Both the position numbers and the translations under genes were made by a program. This document shows positions 1 to 9,074 of a stretch of DNA of 64,000 nt, in pieces (position 1 is the first letter of the stretch; each line of letters begins with the position of its first letter). The notes beneath the pieces were generated by a model. That model had not been told where the DNA came from. It made no database searches and was given only the letters and a program-made list of their open reading frames with translations. The stretch covers positions 186,001 through 250,000 of the forward strand of contig JADGAN010000001.1 of the NCBI GenBank assembly GCA_015231955.1, given 5' to 3'. The DNA is from Oligoflexia bacterium (GTDB lineage: Bacteria; Bdellovibrionota; Bacteriovoracia; Bacteriovoracales; Bacteriovoracaceae).

Positions 1-2352
1 AAGCACGGAGAGTGTCTCTTGGTTATAGCGTTTGCCTGCACAAGCGTGGCAAGTAATAAAAACATCGGGCAAAAAGTGCATTTCTATTTTTTTTACTCCA
101 TTGCCTTCGCAACTTTCACAGCGCCCGCCTTTTACATTAAAACTAAAGCGCCCTGGTTTATACCCTCGAACTTTAGACTCTACACTTTCTGCAAAGACAT
201 TGCGGATATGATCAAAAACACCACTATAGGTTGCTGGATTGGATTTGGGTGTGCGTCCGATGGGTGTTTGATCGAGCTCGATAACAGTATCAATGGCATC
301 ATTTCCGTCAATCGAAGAATAAGGGCGGTTGCCGCTCCCTCCATAGTAGTGTCCTTGTTTTAAAATTGCGGGAACTAAAATTTCATGCACAAGTGTGGAT
401 TTACCAGAGCCACTGACACCAGTGATGCAGACAAAGGCGTTTAAGGGAAATTTAATATCGATCCCTAGTAAATTATTTCTTTTAGCGCCATAAAGGTTAA
501 TGAATTTGGAGAAGCTACGTGTGTTTTCTGGAATGGGAATGCTCTCTTTTCCTGATAAAAATTTCCCTGTGGGAGAATTGGGGGTGGAGAGAATTACATG
601 AAGTTCCCCTTGGGCCACTACTTCACCCCCGTGGATACCGGCACCAGGGCCCATATCGATAATGTGATCAGCAGTGCGAATAGTCTCCTCATCGTGTTCG
701 ACTACTAATACTGTATTTCCAAGGTCGCGCAGAGAGATAAGGGTTTGAATAAGGCGAGTGTTATCACGCGGATGTAGACCGATACTAGGTTCATCTAAAA
801 CGTAGATGACTCCACTAAGCGATGAACCAATTTGAGTTGCAAGACGAATCCGTTGCCCCTCACCACCCGCTAGAGTGTTGGCACTACGATTAAGCGTAAG
901 GTAGGAGAGGCCTACGTTTAAAAGAAAACCTAGACGCTCTTTAATCTCTTTTAGAGGTTTAATTGCAATTTGTTGATCTTCACTCGAGAGATGGGGTCCA
1001 AGCTTGGAGATAAATTTAAAGCAATCGGCAACGGAGAGGTCGCAAATCTCCATAATAGAGTGATCTAAAATTTTAGTGGAGAGTGCAAAGGGATTTAAGC
1101 GATGACCTTTGCATGCTTTGCAACTTCGAGTGTTTAAATATTGTTGTAGTTCACTACGTACTTTTTCGGAAGCCGATTCAAAATAACGTTTGCGTAACCA
1201 AGCATGAATGCCTATAAAAGGGCGAGTGAAATTAAAAGTGGAATTGTCAGTGGTGAAAGAGAAAGTATAAATTTTTTTATTTCCATTCAAAATCGTATTC
1301 ATAAATTTTTTAGGAAGGTTTTTGATAGGCATATTGAGGTCGATATCCTCTTGTTCAGCAATACAAGCAATCATCTTATACAGAAAAACGTGGCGTTTGG
1401 TAAGCAGAGGAATGCCACCGTCATCGATAGAGCGTGAAGGATCGGTAATGATTAGATCATCTTGGAAATCTTCAACAAATCCTAGTCCATTGCATATAGA
1501 ACATGCTCCTAGCGGAGAGTTGAAAGAAAAAGAGTTGGGGGATAGTTCAGGAAAACCAATATCACATTTAAGACACATGTGATTTTCATTATAGAGAAAT
1601 TCACTGGCAGCACCTGAATCAGCATCTAGCAAAACCGTCAACATCCCTTTGCCTAGTTTTAATGCTTGTTCAACAGAATCGGTAAGACGTGATTTTACAC
1701 CATCTTTAAGCAAGATGCGATCAATGATCACTTCTAGGGTATGCGCCTTAGTTTTAGAGAGAGTGAAGTCACTATCTAGTGAAATGATTTCGCCATTTAA
1801 GCGTGCGCGAGAGAGGCCCATAGAAAGGAGGTTAGTGATTTCTTCTTTGTGTTCTCCCTTGCGATTACGAATGATAGGGGCAAGTAGCTGGACTTTGGTT
1901 CCTATCGGTTTTTTTAGGATAGAGTTGACTATTTGTTCGGCACTCTGTTTTTCAATAATTTCCCCACACTCTGGACAGTACGATTTTCCAATACGGGTAA
2001 AGAGTATTCTTAGATAATCATAAATTTCGGTAATGGTTCCAACGGTTGAGCGTGGATTTTTATTAACACTTTTTTGATCAATAGCAAGAGTAGGCGAAAG
2101 GCCTGTGATGGAATCAACATCGGCAGCTGCAAATTGTTCTAAAAATTGCCTAGCATAAGAGGAGAGCGATTCAATATAGCGGCGCTGTCCTTCTGCGTAG
2201 ATGGTATCAAATGCCAGTGAGGATTTTCCAGAACCTGAAGGCCCAGTGATAACAGTTAACGTGTTTTTAGGGATGGAGAGCGAGATGGTTTTAAGGTTAT
2301 GAATTTTTGCTCGAGAAATAGTGATTTTATTAAGGGTATTTTTTTGATTCAT
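1..2352 (-). CDS. uvrA: UvrA excinuclease ABC subunit A (partial, C-terminus beyond window)
   Basis: UvrA is the DNA-damage recognition ATPase of nucleotide excision repair and loads UvrB. About 784 residues are visible; the last ~150 lie beyond base 1. The N-terminal Walker A GPSGSGKSS is at residues 37-45 and the second, GVSGSGKST, near residue 640. A CPECG site occurs near residue 130, followed by the CxxC...CxxC zinc finger containing FSFNSPLGAC, and the C-terminal zinc-finger start CHACAGKRYN lies at the window edge. The frame is open from 2352 to base 1. An in-frame ATG at 2361 gives three extra residues. Either start overlaps the 3' end of pdxA, so the gene is the last visible member of the minus-strand operon. 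Identification is secure; only the exact start is uncertain. Confidence 0.97.
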   Translation of the reverse strand, partial: MNQKNTLNKITISRAKIHNLKTISLSIPKNTLTVITGPSGSGKSSLAFDTIYAEGQRRYIESLSSYARQFLEQFAAADVDSITGLSPTLAIDQKSVNKNPRSTVGTITEIYDYLRILFTRIGKSYCPECGEIIEKQSAEQIVNSILKKPIGTKVQLLAPIIRNRKGEHKEEITNLLSMGLSRARLNGEIISLDSDFTLSKTKAHTLEVIIDRILLKDGVKSRLTDSVEQALKLGKGMLTVLLDADSGAASEFLYNENHMCLKCDIGFPELSPNSFSFNSPLGACSICNGLGFVEDFQDDLIITDPSRSIDDGGIPLLTKRHVFLYKMIACIAEQEDIDLNMPIKNLPKKFMNTILNGNKKIYTFSFTTDNSTFNFTRPFIGIHAWLRKRYFESASEKVRSELQQYLNTRSCKACKGHRLNPFALSTKILDHSIMEICDLSVADCFKFISKLGPHLSSEDQQIAIKPLKEIKERLGFLLNVGLSYLTLNRSANTLAGGEGQRIRLATQIGSSLSGVIYVLDEPSIGLHPRDNTRLIQTLISLRDLGNTVLVVEHDEETIRTADHIIDMGPGAGIHGGEVVAQGELHVILSTPNSPTGKFLSGKESIPIPENTRSFSKFINLYGAKRNNLLGIDIKFPLNAFVCITGVSGSGKSTLVHEILVPAILKQGHYYGGSGNRPYSSIDGNDAIDTVIELDQTPIGRTPKSNPATYSGVFDHIRNVFAESVESKVRGYKPGRFSFNVKGGRCESCEGNGVKKIEMHFLPDVFITCHACAGKRYNQETLSVL

Positions 2353-3277
2353 AGGATTCATTTTTAATCTCTAGCGCTGTTTTTAACATGTAGAGCGCAC
2401 TTAAGTAGTTTGCTTGATTCTTACCATATAATTCAAATGCAGTTCCATGATCAACACTTAATCTTAAAAAAGGTAAGCCAAGAGTAATATTAAGGCCGAT
2501 AATTCCATAGAGCGACTTAAAAATCGATAACGCTTGATCGTGATACATGTAGACAAATAGTTGTTTATTATTGGACTTTTTATGGAAAAAAAGAGTATCA
2601 CCAGAAACTGGTCCTATAAAGGATACTTTTGGAAATAATTTTTTTAATTTAGAGATGGCATTGATAATATTTTTTTCTTCATTATTCCCGAGGAGACCAT
2701 TTTCTCCTGCATGAGGATTGATACCAGAGAGAACAACTTCCTCAATTGGTGAGAAATATTGGGGGAAATTTTCCAAGGTGATTTTTATTTTCTCAAAGAT
2801 TAACTCTTCCGAAAGCTTTACGACTTCAACCAAGGGAATGTGATCAGTGATTAAAAGCACATTGGTGTAGGGGCCTTTGAAAACCATCGGGAGATTAGGG
2901 TTATGATAGTAAGTGCGAAAAAATTCAGTATATCCCTTTAGTAATTTTCCATTAAGAATCAATTGGTCTTTAGATGTTGGAAGTGTGAGTAGAATGGATT
3001 TTTTTTTGCTTTTACTAGCTTTGATCAGACGGAGACATTCCAGTAGTGATTGTGTTGTCTGTGGTAGAAGCGAATCATTTTCCTTAATAAATTTAGCAGG
3101 AATATGCTTTTTATTTTTTTCTCCAAGCTTAATGGTGGCAAAAACATCTGCAAGTGAGGAGTGAAAAGTTATGAGGCAAAACTTTTTTATCTCTTCTGGA
3201 GAGAGGCAAGAGAGCGACTTTAAAAGGATCTCTAGTCCAATTGATTTTTCATGTCCTTGAGCTATGTAGATGGTCAT
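2330..3277 (-). CDS. pdxA: 4-hydroxythreonine-4-phosphate dehydrogenase PdxA
   Basis: PdxA oxidises 4-phosphohydroxy-L-threonine in the DXP-dependent pyridoxal phosphate pathway. The 315-residue protein has the family blocks SGINPHAGENGLLG, GPVSGDTLFF, YHDQALSIFK and SVDHGTAFE. The three metal-ligand histidines are visible: one in the TDHIPL block, one in NPHAGE and one in VDHGTA. The N-terminal nucleotide block, usually ITxGDPxGIGPE, is diverged to IYIAQGHEKSIGLEIL. The ATG at 3277 overlaps the stop of the upstream SurA-like gene as ATGA, which fixes the start and argues for translational coupling; an in-frame start at 3337 would extend 60 bases into that gene. The 3' end overlaps the uvrA start. 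Confidence 0.93.
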   Translation of the reverse strand: MTIYIAQGHEKSIGLEILLKSLSCLSPEEIKKFCLITFHSSLADVFATIKLGEKNKKHIPAKFIKENDSLLPQTTQSLLECLRLIKASKSKKKSILLTLPTSKDQLILNGKLLKGYTEFFRTYYHNPNLPMVFKGPYTNVLLITDHIPLVEVVKLSEELIFEKIKITLENFPQYFSPIEEVVLSGINPHAGENGLLGNNEEKNIINAISKLKKLFPKVSFIGPVSGDTLFFHKKSNNKQLFVYMYHDQALSIFKSLYGIIGLNITLGLPFLRLSVDHGTAFELYGKNQANYLSALYMLKTALEIKNESYESKKYP

Positions 3278-4242
3278 TTGGAAAGGGTTTCGAAAAAATA
3301 TTCGATGAAATGTTTCTGTTTTTCTCTCTCTAGCCATGCGATTAAAACTTGCTGTGCTTCTTTCTCAAAGAGTTCCCGCTCAATCCGTTCTTTGTTTTTT
3401 AAATAGATATCTGATTCTACCAGATTTTTACTCTTGATAAAGAAGAGTTGGTATTGCCCGTGGACGACAATAGGATCACTAATAGACCCCTCATCACTGT
3501 TTTTTAATAAAGCAACCATCTCTGGAGTCAGTCCATCTTCACTGATATTTCCTAAGTCGGTAACGGAGAGGTCTCGTAACTCTTCTGGAAGGAGACCGTT
3601 TTTTTGATATTGAGAGACGGCATCTTTTAAATTGTTAGCTTGATTAGAATTTAATTTGCTTTTTTCTATGGAGTAAGCAATCAGATCGTAACGAAAAGAG
3701 AGGGTCTGTTTAGAGGAGTATTGCTTGTAGAAGGTGTTTTTTATGTTTTGTTCGGTAATGGAGATAAGTGGCGTGAGAATGATAGATTTAAAAGCATCAT
3801 ACTCGATTGCGGCCCTGGTGATTTCAAAATACTCTTCAAATGAGGTATTGCTATTGTGTAAAAGTGTGAGTAATGATTCACGATCTAGTTGCAAGCGCTT
3901 TTCGGTGGACTTGATTTCACTTTCAACGTGGTTGTCGGAGATGATGATGCCGGAATCACCTAGAGCTCCTCTGATTAATAGCGTTTGTGTTATAGAGGCG
4001 ACTACCTCTTGAGGGGAAAAATCGTTAAAATAATAGATTTGTGGAGCAATCTGCTTTCGGATAGTCGCATTGCTCTTAATTTGATTCACTTCTGAAAGAG
4101 TGATAATTTTATCATCAAAGACGGCCATGATTTTATCAAGCAACTTTGCTTCGGCCTTTGGTATGCTTATTAAATAGCTTAAGCATGAAAGTAAGAGAGC
4201 TAATGCGATAAAGGTAGAGCAGGGAAGATTTGAACGTTTCAT
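3274..4242 (-). CDS. SurA-like periplasmic peptidyl-prolyl isomerase/chaperone
   Basis: A secreted folding factor of the SurA/parvulin group (about 322 residues). A signal peptide (MKRSN, hydrophobic stretch, then IPKAEA) precedes a SurA-N-like block (LDKIMAVFDDKIITLSEVNQ) and a long helical middle. A weak parvulin-like segment follows (LGNISEDGLTPEMVALLKN ... GSISDPIVVHGQYQLFFI). The isomerase domain is degenerate, so a chaperone role for outer-membrane proteins is more likely than catalysis; that is inference. Start chosen at 4242 because AAGGA lies about 8 bases upstream; an in-frame ATG at 4266 has no such site. It sits between a PpiC-like gene and pdxA and shares ATGA with pdxA. Confidence 0.8.
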   Translation of the reverse strand: MKRSNLPCSTFIALALLLSCLSYLISIPKAEAKLLDKIMAVFDDKIITLSEVNQIKSNATIRKQIAPQIYYFNDFSPQEVVASITQTLLIRGALGDSGIIISDNHVESEIKSTEKRLQLDRESLLTLLHNSNTSFEEYFEITRAAIEYDAFKSIILTPLISITEQNIKNTFYKQYSSKQTLSFRYDLIAYSIEKSKLNSNQANNLKDAVSQYQKNGLLPEELRDLSVTDLGNISEDGLTPEMVALLKNSDEGSISDPIVVHGQYQLFFIKSKNLVESDIYLKNKERIERELFEKEAQQVLIAWLEREKQKHFIEYFFETLSK

Positions 4243-4323
4243 GGAGGGTTCCTTAAAGTTGCACAAGACTAATAAGTAGTAATAAGAATTTATCGGTATT
4301 TTATCAAGGAGGATTTGAGTAAT

Positions 4324-5187
4324 TTAGAGGTTTTCTTTCATCACTTTTACATTGGCCTTACTTCTGGCATCTGCAAAGTAGTTGGCGATGATTTTGTCTC
4401 GCTTTGTGTCGTAGATGATTTTCTTATAAAGATCTTGATTGATTTGATCAAAAGTTTTTACCCCGAGAACTTTAACGATATGGACACCAAAGGCGCTTCT
4501 AAAAGGAGCTGTAATAAAGTCTGGTTGCTTGCCTTTAATTGCTTCAAAATACGGAGGGGCCAGACGAGGAGGAGGTTGAAAACCCATGTCCCCACCAGTA
4601 GGTGCAGTCGAAGCTTGGGAGTATTTATTGGCCATCTCTGCAAATTTGTCAGGATCTTTTTTAACGATCTCATACACATCTAGTGCTTGTTTCAGCGCTG
4701 CTGAGAATTCGGCCTCACTTGGGTTAGTGTGCACACGGAAAAGAATTTGCGCTGTACGATATTCTTTGTTTTCTTCGTAATATTTTTTTACTTCATCATC
4801 AGAAACGGTGATCGTCTTGAGCTTGTCTTCCAAATCTTTGGAAACTTGAGCATGAAAGAGCACATCTTCGAGTTTACTTAAAACTAGGTTATCTTTATCC
4901 AATTTGTTTTTGTATGCTCTAGCGATTCCAATGCGTCTGTTGATAAGGTCGTTTAATATTTTTTCTCGAGTCACTTTTTCAGCTGATAGAAAAAGCTGGG
5001 CCTGCTGGTAGGCCTGATCAAACTCTTCTTTGGTAATTTTCACTCCATCAACGGTTGCGACAATGGTATCGCCCTTTTTCTCTTTTGCAGGGGCCGCTAT
5101 GGTAGTTTCCATCAAAAGTGCGAAAAGAACCAGAAAACAAATGACCGGGACATAACTAAATAAATTTAGAAATCTTTTTGTCATCAT
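4324..5187 (-). CDS. PpiC-type parvulin peptidyl-prolyl isomerase, exported
   Basis: A 287-residue parvulin likely to act in the periplasm or at the outer face of the inner membrane. A hydrophobic N-terminal segment (residues 10-31) is followed by the SurA_N-like block IVATVDGVKITKEEFDQAYQ. The rotamase core then reads YRTAQILFRVH ... FAEMANKYSQASTAPTGGDMGF ... FRSAFGVHIVKVLG, which retains the conserved GGD-GF and FGVHIVKV motifs. AAGGG lies 8 bases before the first of two adjacent ATG codons. It lies 66 bases downstream of mfd and 81 bases upstream of the second, more degenerate SurA-like gene, so two folding factors are paired. Confidence 0.88.
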   Translation of the reverse strand: MMTKRFLNLFSYVPVICFLVLFALLMETTIAAPAKEKKGDTIVATVDGVKITKEEFDQAYQQAQLFLSAEKVTREKILNDLINRRIGIARAYKNKLDKDNLVLSKLEDVLFHAQVSKDLEDKLKTITVSDDEVKKYYEENKEYRTAQILFRVHTNPSEAEFSAALKQALDVYEIVKKDPDKFAEMANKYSQASTAPTGGDMGFQPPPRLAPPYFEAIKGKQPDFITAPFRSAFGVHIVKVLGVKTFDQINQDLYKKIIYDTKRDKIIANYFADARSKANVKVMKENL

Positions 5188-5253
5188 TTTAAAAACCCTT
5201 ATCCTTGTTATTTTTTACTAGGTTTAAAGATATTGTATTTTTACAATTGAAAT

Positions 5254-8200
5254 TTAGCAAGGAACGATTTGCTCAGAAATAAGTTTTGCAAAATTTCTAA
5301 ATGCATTCTCACTGATAATTCCATCTTTGTGTTTGTAGGTGAGGGAGTAATCGGGGTGGATCTGATAGCTTTTAGGTGTGGTAAGTGCCAAGGAAATTAC
5401 CTTATCACGAAGAGAGGGTTCACTCTCCAAAACATTTTTGTCAAATTTAAGCAGAATTGTAGTTTTTTGCACAGAAATGGAGCTGACAGCACATTTTTGA
5501 AGGTGTAGTCGCACTTCGAGTGTAATAAAAAGATTGTAAAGATCGTTAGGTAGCTCGCCAAAGATATCATTCATTTCATTTTGTAACTCACTTAATTGCG
5601 ACAGTTCAGAGCAGTTGGACATCTTTTTGTAGTATTTAAGTCTTAGAGAGGAATCTTGAATATAATAGGAGGGAATAGAGGCCGCAAAGGGTGTTTGGAT
5701 TTCAATATCTTTACTGCGTTTAAGCGTAGAACGTTCCCCTTTGATTTCTAAGATCGCCTCTTGTAGAAGCTCCATGTAAAGTTCTAACCCAATATTTTCA
5801 ATGTGCCCCGATTGTTCTGCTCCTAAAATATCTCCGGCCCCTCGGATCTCTAGATCACAAGAGGCCAAAGCAAATCCTGCTCCTAGATCAGCATAGGTTT
5901 GAATCGCCTTCAAGCGTTTGCTGGCAATTTCCGAGAGATCGCGTTGCTCAGGAATAATAAAATAAGCATAGGCCTTGCGATCAGAACGGCCAATTCTTCC
6001 ACGGAGTTGATGGAGTTGCGAGAGCCCATAGGTGTCCGCACGATCGATAATCATGGTATTTGCCGAGGGAATATCGATCCCTGATTCAATGATAGTGGTA
6101 GAGAGTAAGACGTTAAAGCGCTTTGAATAGAAGGAGCGCATTCTTTTTTCGAGTTCTCTTCCTGGGAGCTGCCCATGAGCAATAATAATATTAGCAGAAG
6201 GTACAAGTTGCTTAAGCTGTTGGTAAACTTCATCGATATCATGAATGCGATTATGCACATAAAAAACTTGCCCTCCTCGTGAAAGCTCCTTTTCAATGGC
6301 CATGCGAATGGTCTCCTCATCCCTCTTAATCACATAAGTTTTGATTGATTGGCGTTTAAGCGGAGGTGTTTGGATTAAGGAGAGGTCACGAATTCCTAGA
6401 AAAGAGAGTTGCAAGGTGCGAGGGATTGGTGTTGCCGACAAGGTTAGTGTGTCCACAGACGTTTTTACAAGGCGAAGTTTTTCTTTCTGTGCCACTCCAA
6501 AACGTTGTTCTTCATCGATAATGATCAGTCCGAGATCTTTAAATCCAATCTCTTTGTTTAAAAGACTATGTGTTCCAATAATAATATCGATAGTGCCAAT
6601 TCGTAGGCGATGGTAAATCTCTTTGATTTCAGCGGCAGTTTTCAGGCGAGAGATAAATTCAATGGTGATTGGAAAATCTTTAAAACGTTCAGAGAAAGAG
6701 TTAAAGTGTTGGAGTGCTAAAACAGTTGTTGGAACTAACAGCGCAACCTGTTTTTTATCGAGGACAGCAAGGAAACAGGCGCGCATGGCCACCTCAGTTT
6801 TTCCATGTCCTACATCCCCACAAACCAGACGATCCATGGGATGATTTTTTTGCATATCCTGGAGTACATCTTCGATCGCCTTGTGCTGATCGATGGTTTC
6901 CTCAAAAGGGAAAGAGAGCTCAAATTCATTATAGAGATGATTTGGGGAAGAGTAGGCAAAGGCCGGAGAAGAGAGACGATCGGCCTGAAGTTTAATCAGG
7001 TCAAAGGCCAGCTTTTTCACAGCACCTTTGGCCCGCTCTTTTGCTTTTTCAAATTTATTGGTGCGCAAATTGGCCAAAGGGGTTTTGCTATCCGATTCAG
7101 CATATTTTTGAATCAAGTTCATCTTATAGACAGGAAGATAAATTTTATCGCCGCAATCATAGTGAATCAGCAGGAAATCTACATCGTTTGCTGTTCCTTG
7201 GTTGATAGAAACAAGCCCTTTATATTGTCCAATTCCATATTGACTGTGGATAACGTAATCATCGGGTTTTAAAGTTGCCAATTGTTCTGCAAAGACATCA
7301 ATTTTTCTGCTACTGCTTTTTTTATGAGGAGTGCGCTTAAAGGAAAAAAAGTCATTATCTGAGATATATACAGTATTGGGATCAAAATGATAAAAACCTT
7401 CTTTTAAGACCCCCTGAATATAGGAAATTTTTTTCTTAACTTCGCTAGAAATTTCTTGGTCAGAAAAGAGGTATTCAATTTCAGAGCGAGTATGCTCGCT
7501 CTTATAGACGATGACGACGTTGCTAACAAAGAGCGTTTGCTCTTTGATATTTTGAAAAAGTTGTCGGATAAAATCAAATTTATGAGGAACGAAGGAAGAT
7601 TTGTTTTGTTGGAGATCTATCCATTGCAAATTTTTAGTAATATACGACTTCAATTCCTCAGTTTGTAGGGAGAGGGAAAACGAGGGATCCTTAAAAATAT
7701 TTGGAGCACTGGACTCAGATATAGTGACGGAGCGCGATTTATTATCTAGAGAAGAGAGCTTACTGTAAAGTAGTTTCCAGTTATCAAAATAGAGCTCTGA
7801 GGGATGATTGGTTAGTAAGGATTCACTTTCACTGTTTCCAAGGATGCCATCATAATCATTAAAAAGTTCTTCGAAGAAGCTTAGAGCATTCTCTTCATAG
7901 GCCAGAGGATTAACGTGAAATACCAAGGAGTTTTCGTTATTAAAATAGTCGAAAAGAGAGGCGTGTTCTTCTAAAAAAAGCGGAAGATATTTAGGATAAT
8001 CCTCAAAGAGGTGTCCAGCAGAAAGTTCAGAAAAAACTTGAGCTCGTTTAGCGTACCTTTGCTTGCAATTTGCAGGAGGCATGGGGATCTTTGATTTTAA
8101 ATTTTTGGAAAAACCATTTCCACTAAGCAAGAGAGGTGTTGGGGCAATAGAGACTTGATTTAAAGTGATCTCCCTGCAAGTTTTTTGAGAGGTAACATCG

Positions 8201-8814
8201 ATTAGATAGATCTCTTCAATTAAATCATCAAAATAGTGAAGGCGTACTGGGGAGTGAGATATGGGAAAAATATCAAAAATTTCTCCGCGTTTGCAAAAAC
8301 TTCCTGGCTCTTCTGTCGTAGGGGTCGAGATATATCCGATGGAGACTAGCTTTGCTGCTAATTCATTTGGAGGAAGAATATCATCTTTTTGAATTACAAA
8401 TGAACTATCGATAAAGAGCGCAGGTGTTGGCAGTTTTTCAAAGAGTGAGCGAAGAGAGGTAATAATAACGATGTCATTTTTTTGTTGATGAACAAGCAGG
8501 TCTAAAAGATGAAATTTGATAAAAAGGTCGTTTTCAGAGGAGATAGATGAAGAGTAGGGAGAGAGCTCAGAGAGAGGAAAAAGATAGGTTTCAAATTGGG
8601 TATTATGCTTTAAAATAGAATAAATAGTCTCTGCTTCAAAGGTAGTCGCCGTATTTATTAAAAAATGGGAAATTTGATTAGGCGGCCTTTTTTCAAGGTG
8701 CTTTATAAAAAGGAAAGTCCAAGTGGAGACATTAACTCCAGTAAGATGGAGTGTGTGGTGAGATGGGGAACTCTCTTCTAAAAATGAGACGTAACTATCA
8801 ATAATGTTTTTCAT
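5254..8814 (-). CDS. mfd: Transcription-repair coupling factor Mfd
   Basis: Mfd dislodges stalled RNA polymerase and recruits UvrA to lesions. The ~1186-residue protein has a diverged UvrB-like N-terminus and a CarD-like RNA-polymerase-interaction block (KPDDYVIHSQYGIGQYKGL near residue 515). Helicase motifs follow: GDVGHGKTEVAMRA near 665, IDEEQRFGV near 765, TLSATPIPRTL, and the SRGGQVFYVHNR and LRGRIGRS blocks. A C-terminal TRCF domain is present. Start taken at the ATG at 8814, since the longer frame to 8931 lies inside the J-like gene; the overlap with that gene is then 17 bases. Placement in one operon with uvrA fits shared repair function. Confidence 0.96.
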   Translation of the reverse strand: MKNIIDSYVSFLEESSPSHHTLHLTGVNVSTWTFLFIKHLEKRPPNQISHFLINTATTFEAETIYSILKHNTQFETYLFPLSELSPYSSSISSENDLFIKFHLLDLLVHQQKNDIVIITSLRSLFEKLPTPALFIDSSFVIQKDDILPPNELAAKLVSIGYISTPTTEEPGSFCKRGEIFDIFPISHSPVRLHYFDDLIEEIYLIDVTSQKTCREITLNQVSIAPTPLLLSGNGFSKNLKSKIPMPPANCKQRYAKRAQVFSELSAGHLFEDYPKYLPLFLEEHASLFDYFNNENSLVFHVNPLAYEENALSFFEELFNDYDGILGNSESESLLTNHPSELYFDNWKLLYSKLSSLDNKSRSVTISESSAPNIFKDPSFSLSLQTEELKSYITKNLQWIDLQQNKSSFVPHKFDFIRQLFQNIKEQTLFVSNVVIVYKSEHTRSEIEYLFSDQEISSEVKKKISYIQGVLKEGFYHFDPNTVYISDNDFFSFKRTPHKKSSSRKIDVFAEQLATLKPDDYVIHSQYGIGQYKGLVSINQGTANDVDFLLIHYDCGDKIYLPVYKMNLIQKYAESDSKTPLANLRTNKFEKAKERAKGAVKKLAFDLIKLQADRLSSPAFAYSSPNHLYNEFELSFPFEETIDQHKAIEDVLQDMQKNHPMDRLVCGDVGHGKTEVAMRACFLAVLDKKQVALLVPTTVLALQHFNSFSERFKDFPITIEFISRLKTAAEIKEIYHRLRIGTIDIIIGTHSLLNKEIGFKDLGLIIIDEEQRFGVAQKEKLRLVKTSVDTLTLSATPIPRTLQLSFLGIRDLSLIQTPPLKRQSIKTYVIKRDEETIRMAIEKELSRGGQVFYVHNRIHDIDEVYQQLKQLVPSANIIIAHGQLPGRELEKRMRSFYSKRFNVLLSTTIIESGIDIPSANTMIIDRADTYGLSQLHQLRGRIGRSDRKAYAYFIIPEQRDLSEIASKRLKAIQTYADLGAGFALASCDLEIRGAGDILGAEQSGHIENIGLELYMELLQEAILEIKGERSTLKRSKDIEIQTPFAASIPSYYIQDSSLRLKYYKKMSNCSELSQLSELQNEMNDIFGELPNDLYNLFITLEVRLHLQKCAVSSISVQKTTILLKFDKNVLESEPSLRDKVISLALTTPKSYQIHPDYSLTYKHKDGIISENAFRNFAKLISEQIVPC

Positions 8815-9055
8815 CTTGTGATCTTTGTGCTGATGAGTAGAGGAAAGAGAGATCAAGATGCTCTGATTCGAGTAGTTCTTTCCAGAAATCATCATTTGCA
8901 ATAAGCAGGTTATATGCTTTACGAATTTCAATAAACTTCTCTGGAAAAAATTCTGGAGGATATCGCTTTACCATTTTTTGGTAAGCTTGCTCTATGTCTG
9001 CATCTGAGTTATGACATTCGCAACGAAGAATTTTTAAAGCATTATCGAAAAGCAT
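8798..9055 (-). CDS. Small J-domain-like protein with degenerate HPD motif
   Basis: A protein of about 85 residues reading MLFDNALKILRCE, then AYQKMVKRYPPEFFPEKF and IEIRKAYNLL. This matches the helix II - loop - helix III pattern of a J domain, but the Hsp70-activating His-Pro-Asp is replaced by Pro-Pro-Glu. AAGGAAA lies 9 bases before the ATG at 9055, which is preferred over the in-frame start at 9094 inside the previous gene. It lies two genes downstream of an Hsp70-like gene. It could be a regulatory or non-canonical partner of that Hsp70; a conventional stimulatory J protein is unlikely without HPD. Confidence 0.65.
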   Translation of the reverse strand: MLFDNALKILRCECHNSDADIEQAYQKMVKRYPPEFFPEKFIEIRKAYNLLIANDDFWKELLESEHLDLSFLYSSAQRSQDEKHY

Positions 9056-9074
9056 GGGAAATATTTCCTTTAGA

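Noticed and set aside
1204-2017. Plus-strand open frames opposite uvrA
   Set aside because: They are antisense to a fully conserved uvrA frame and have no recognisable features.
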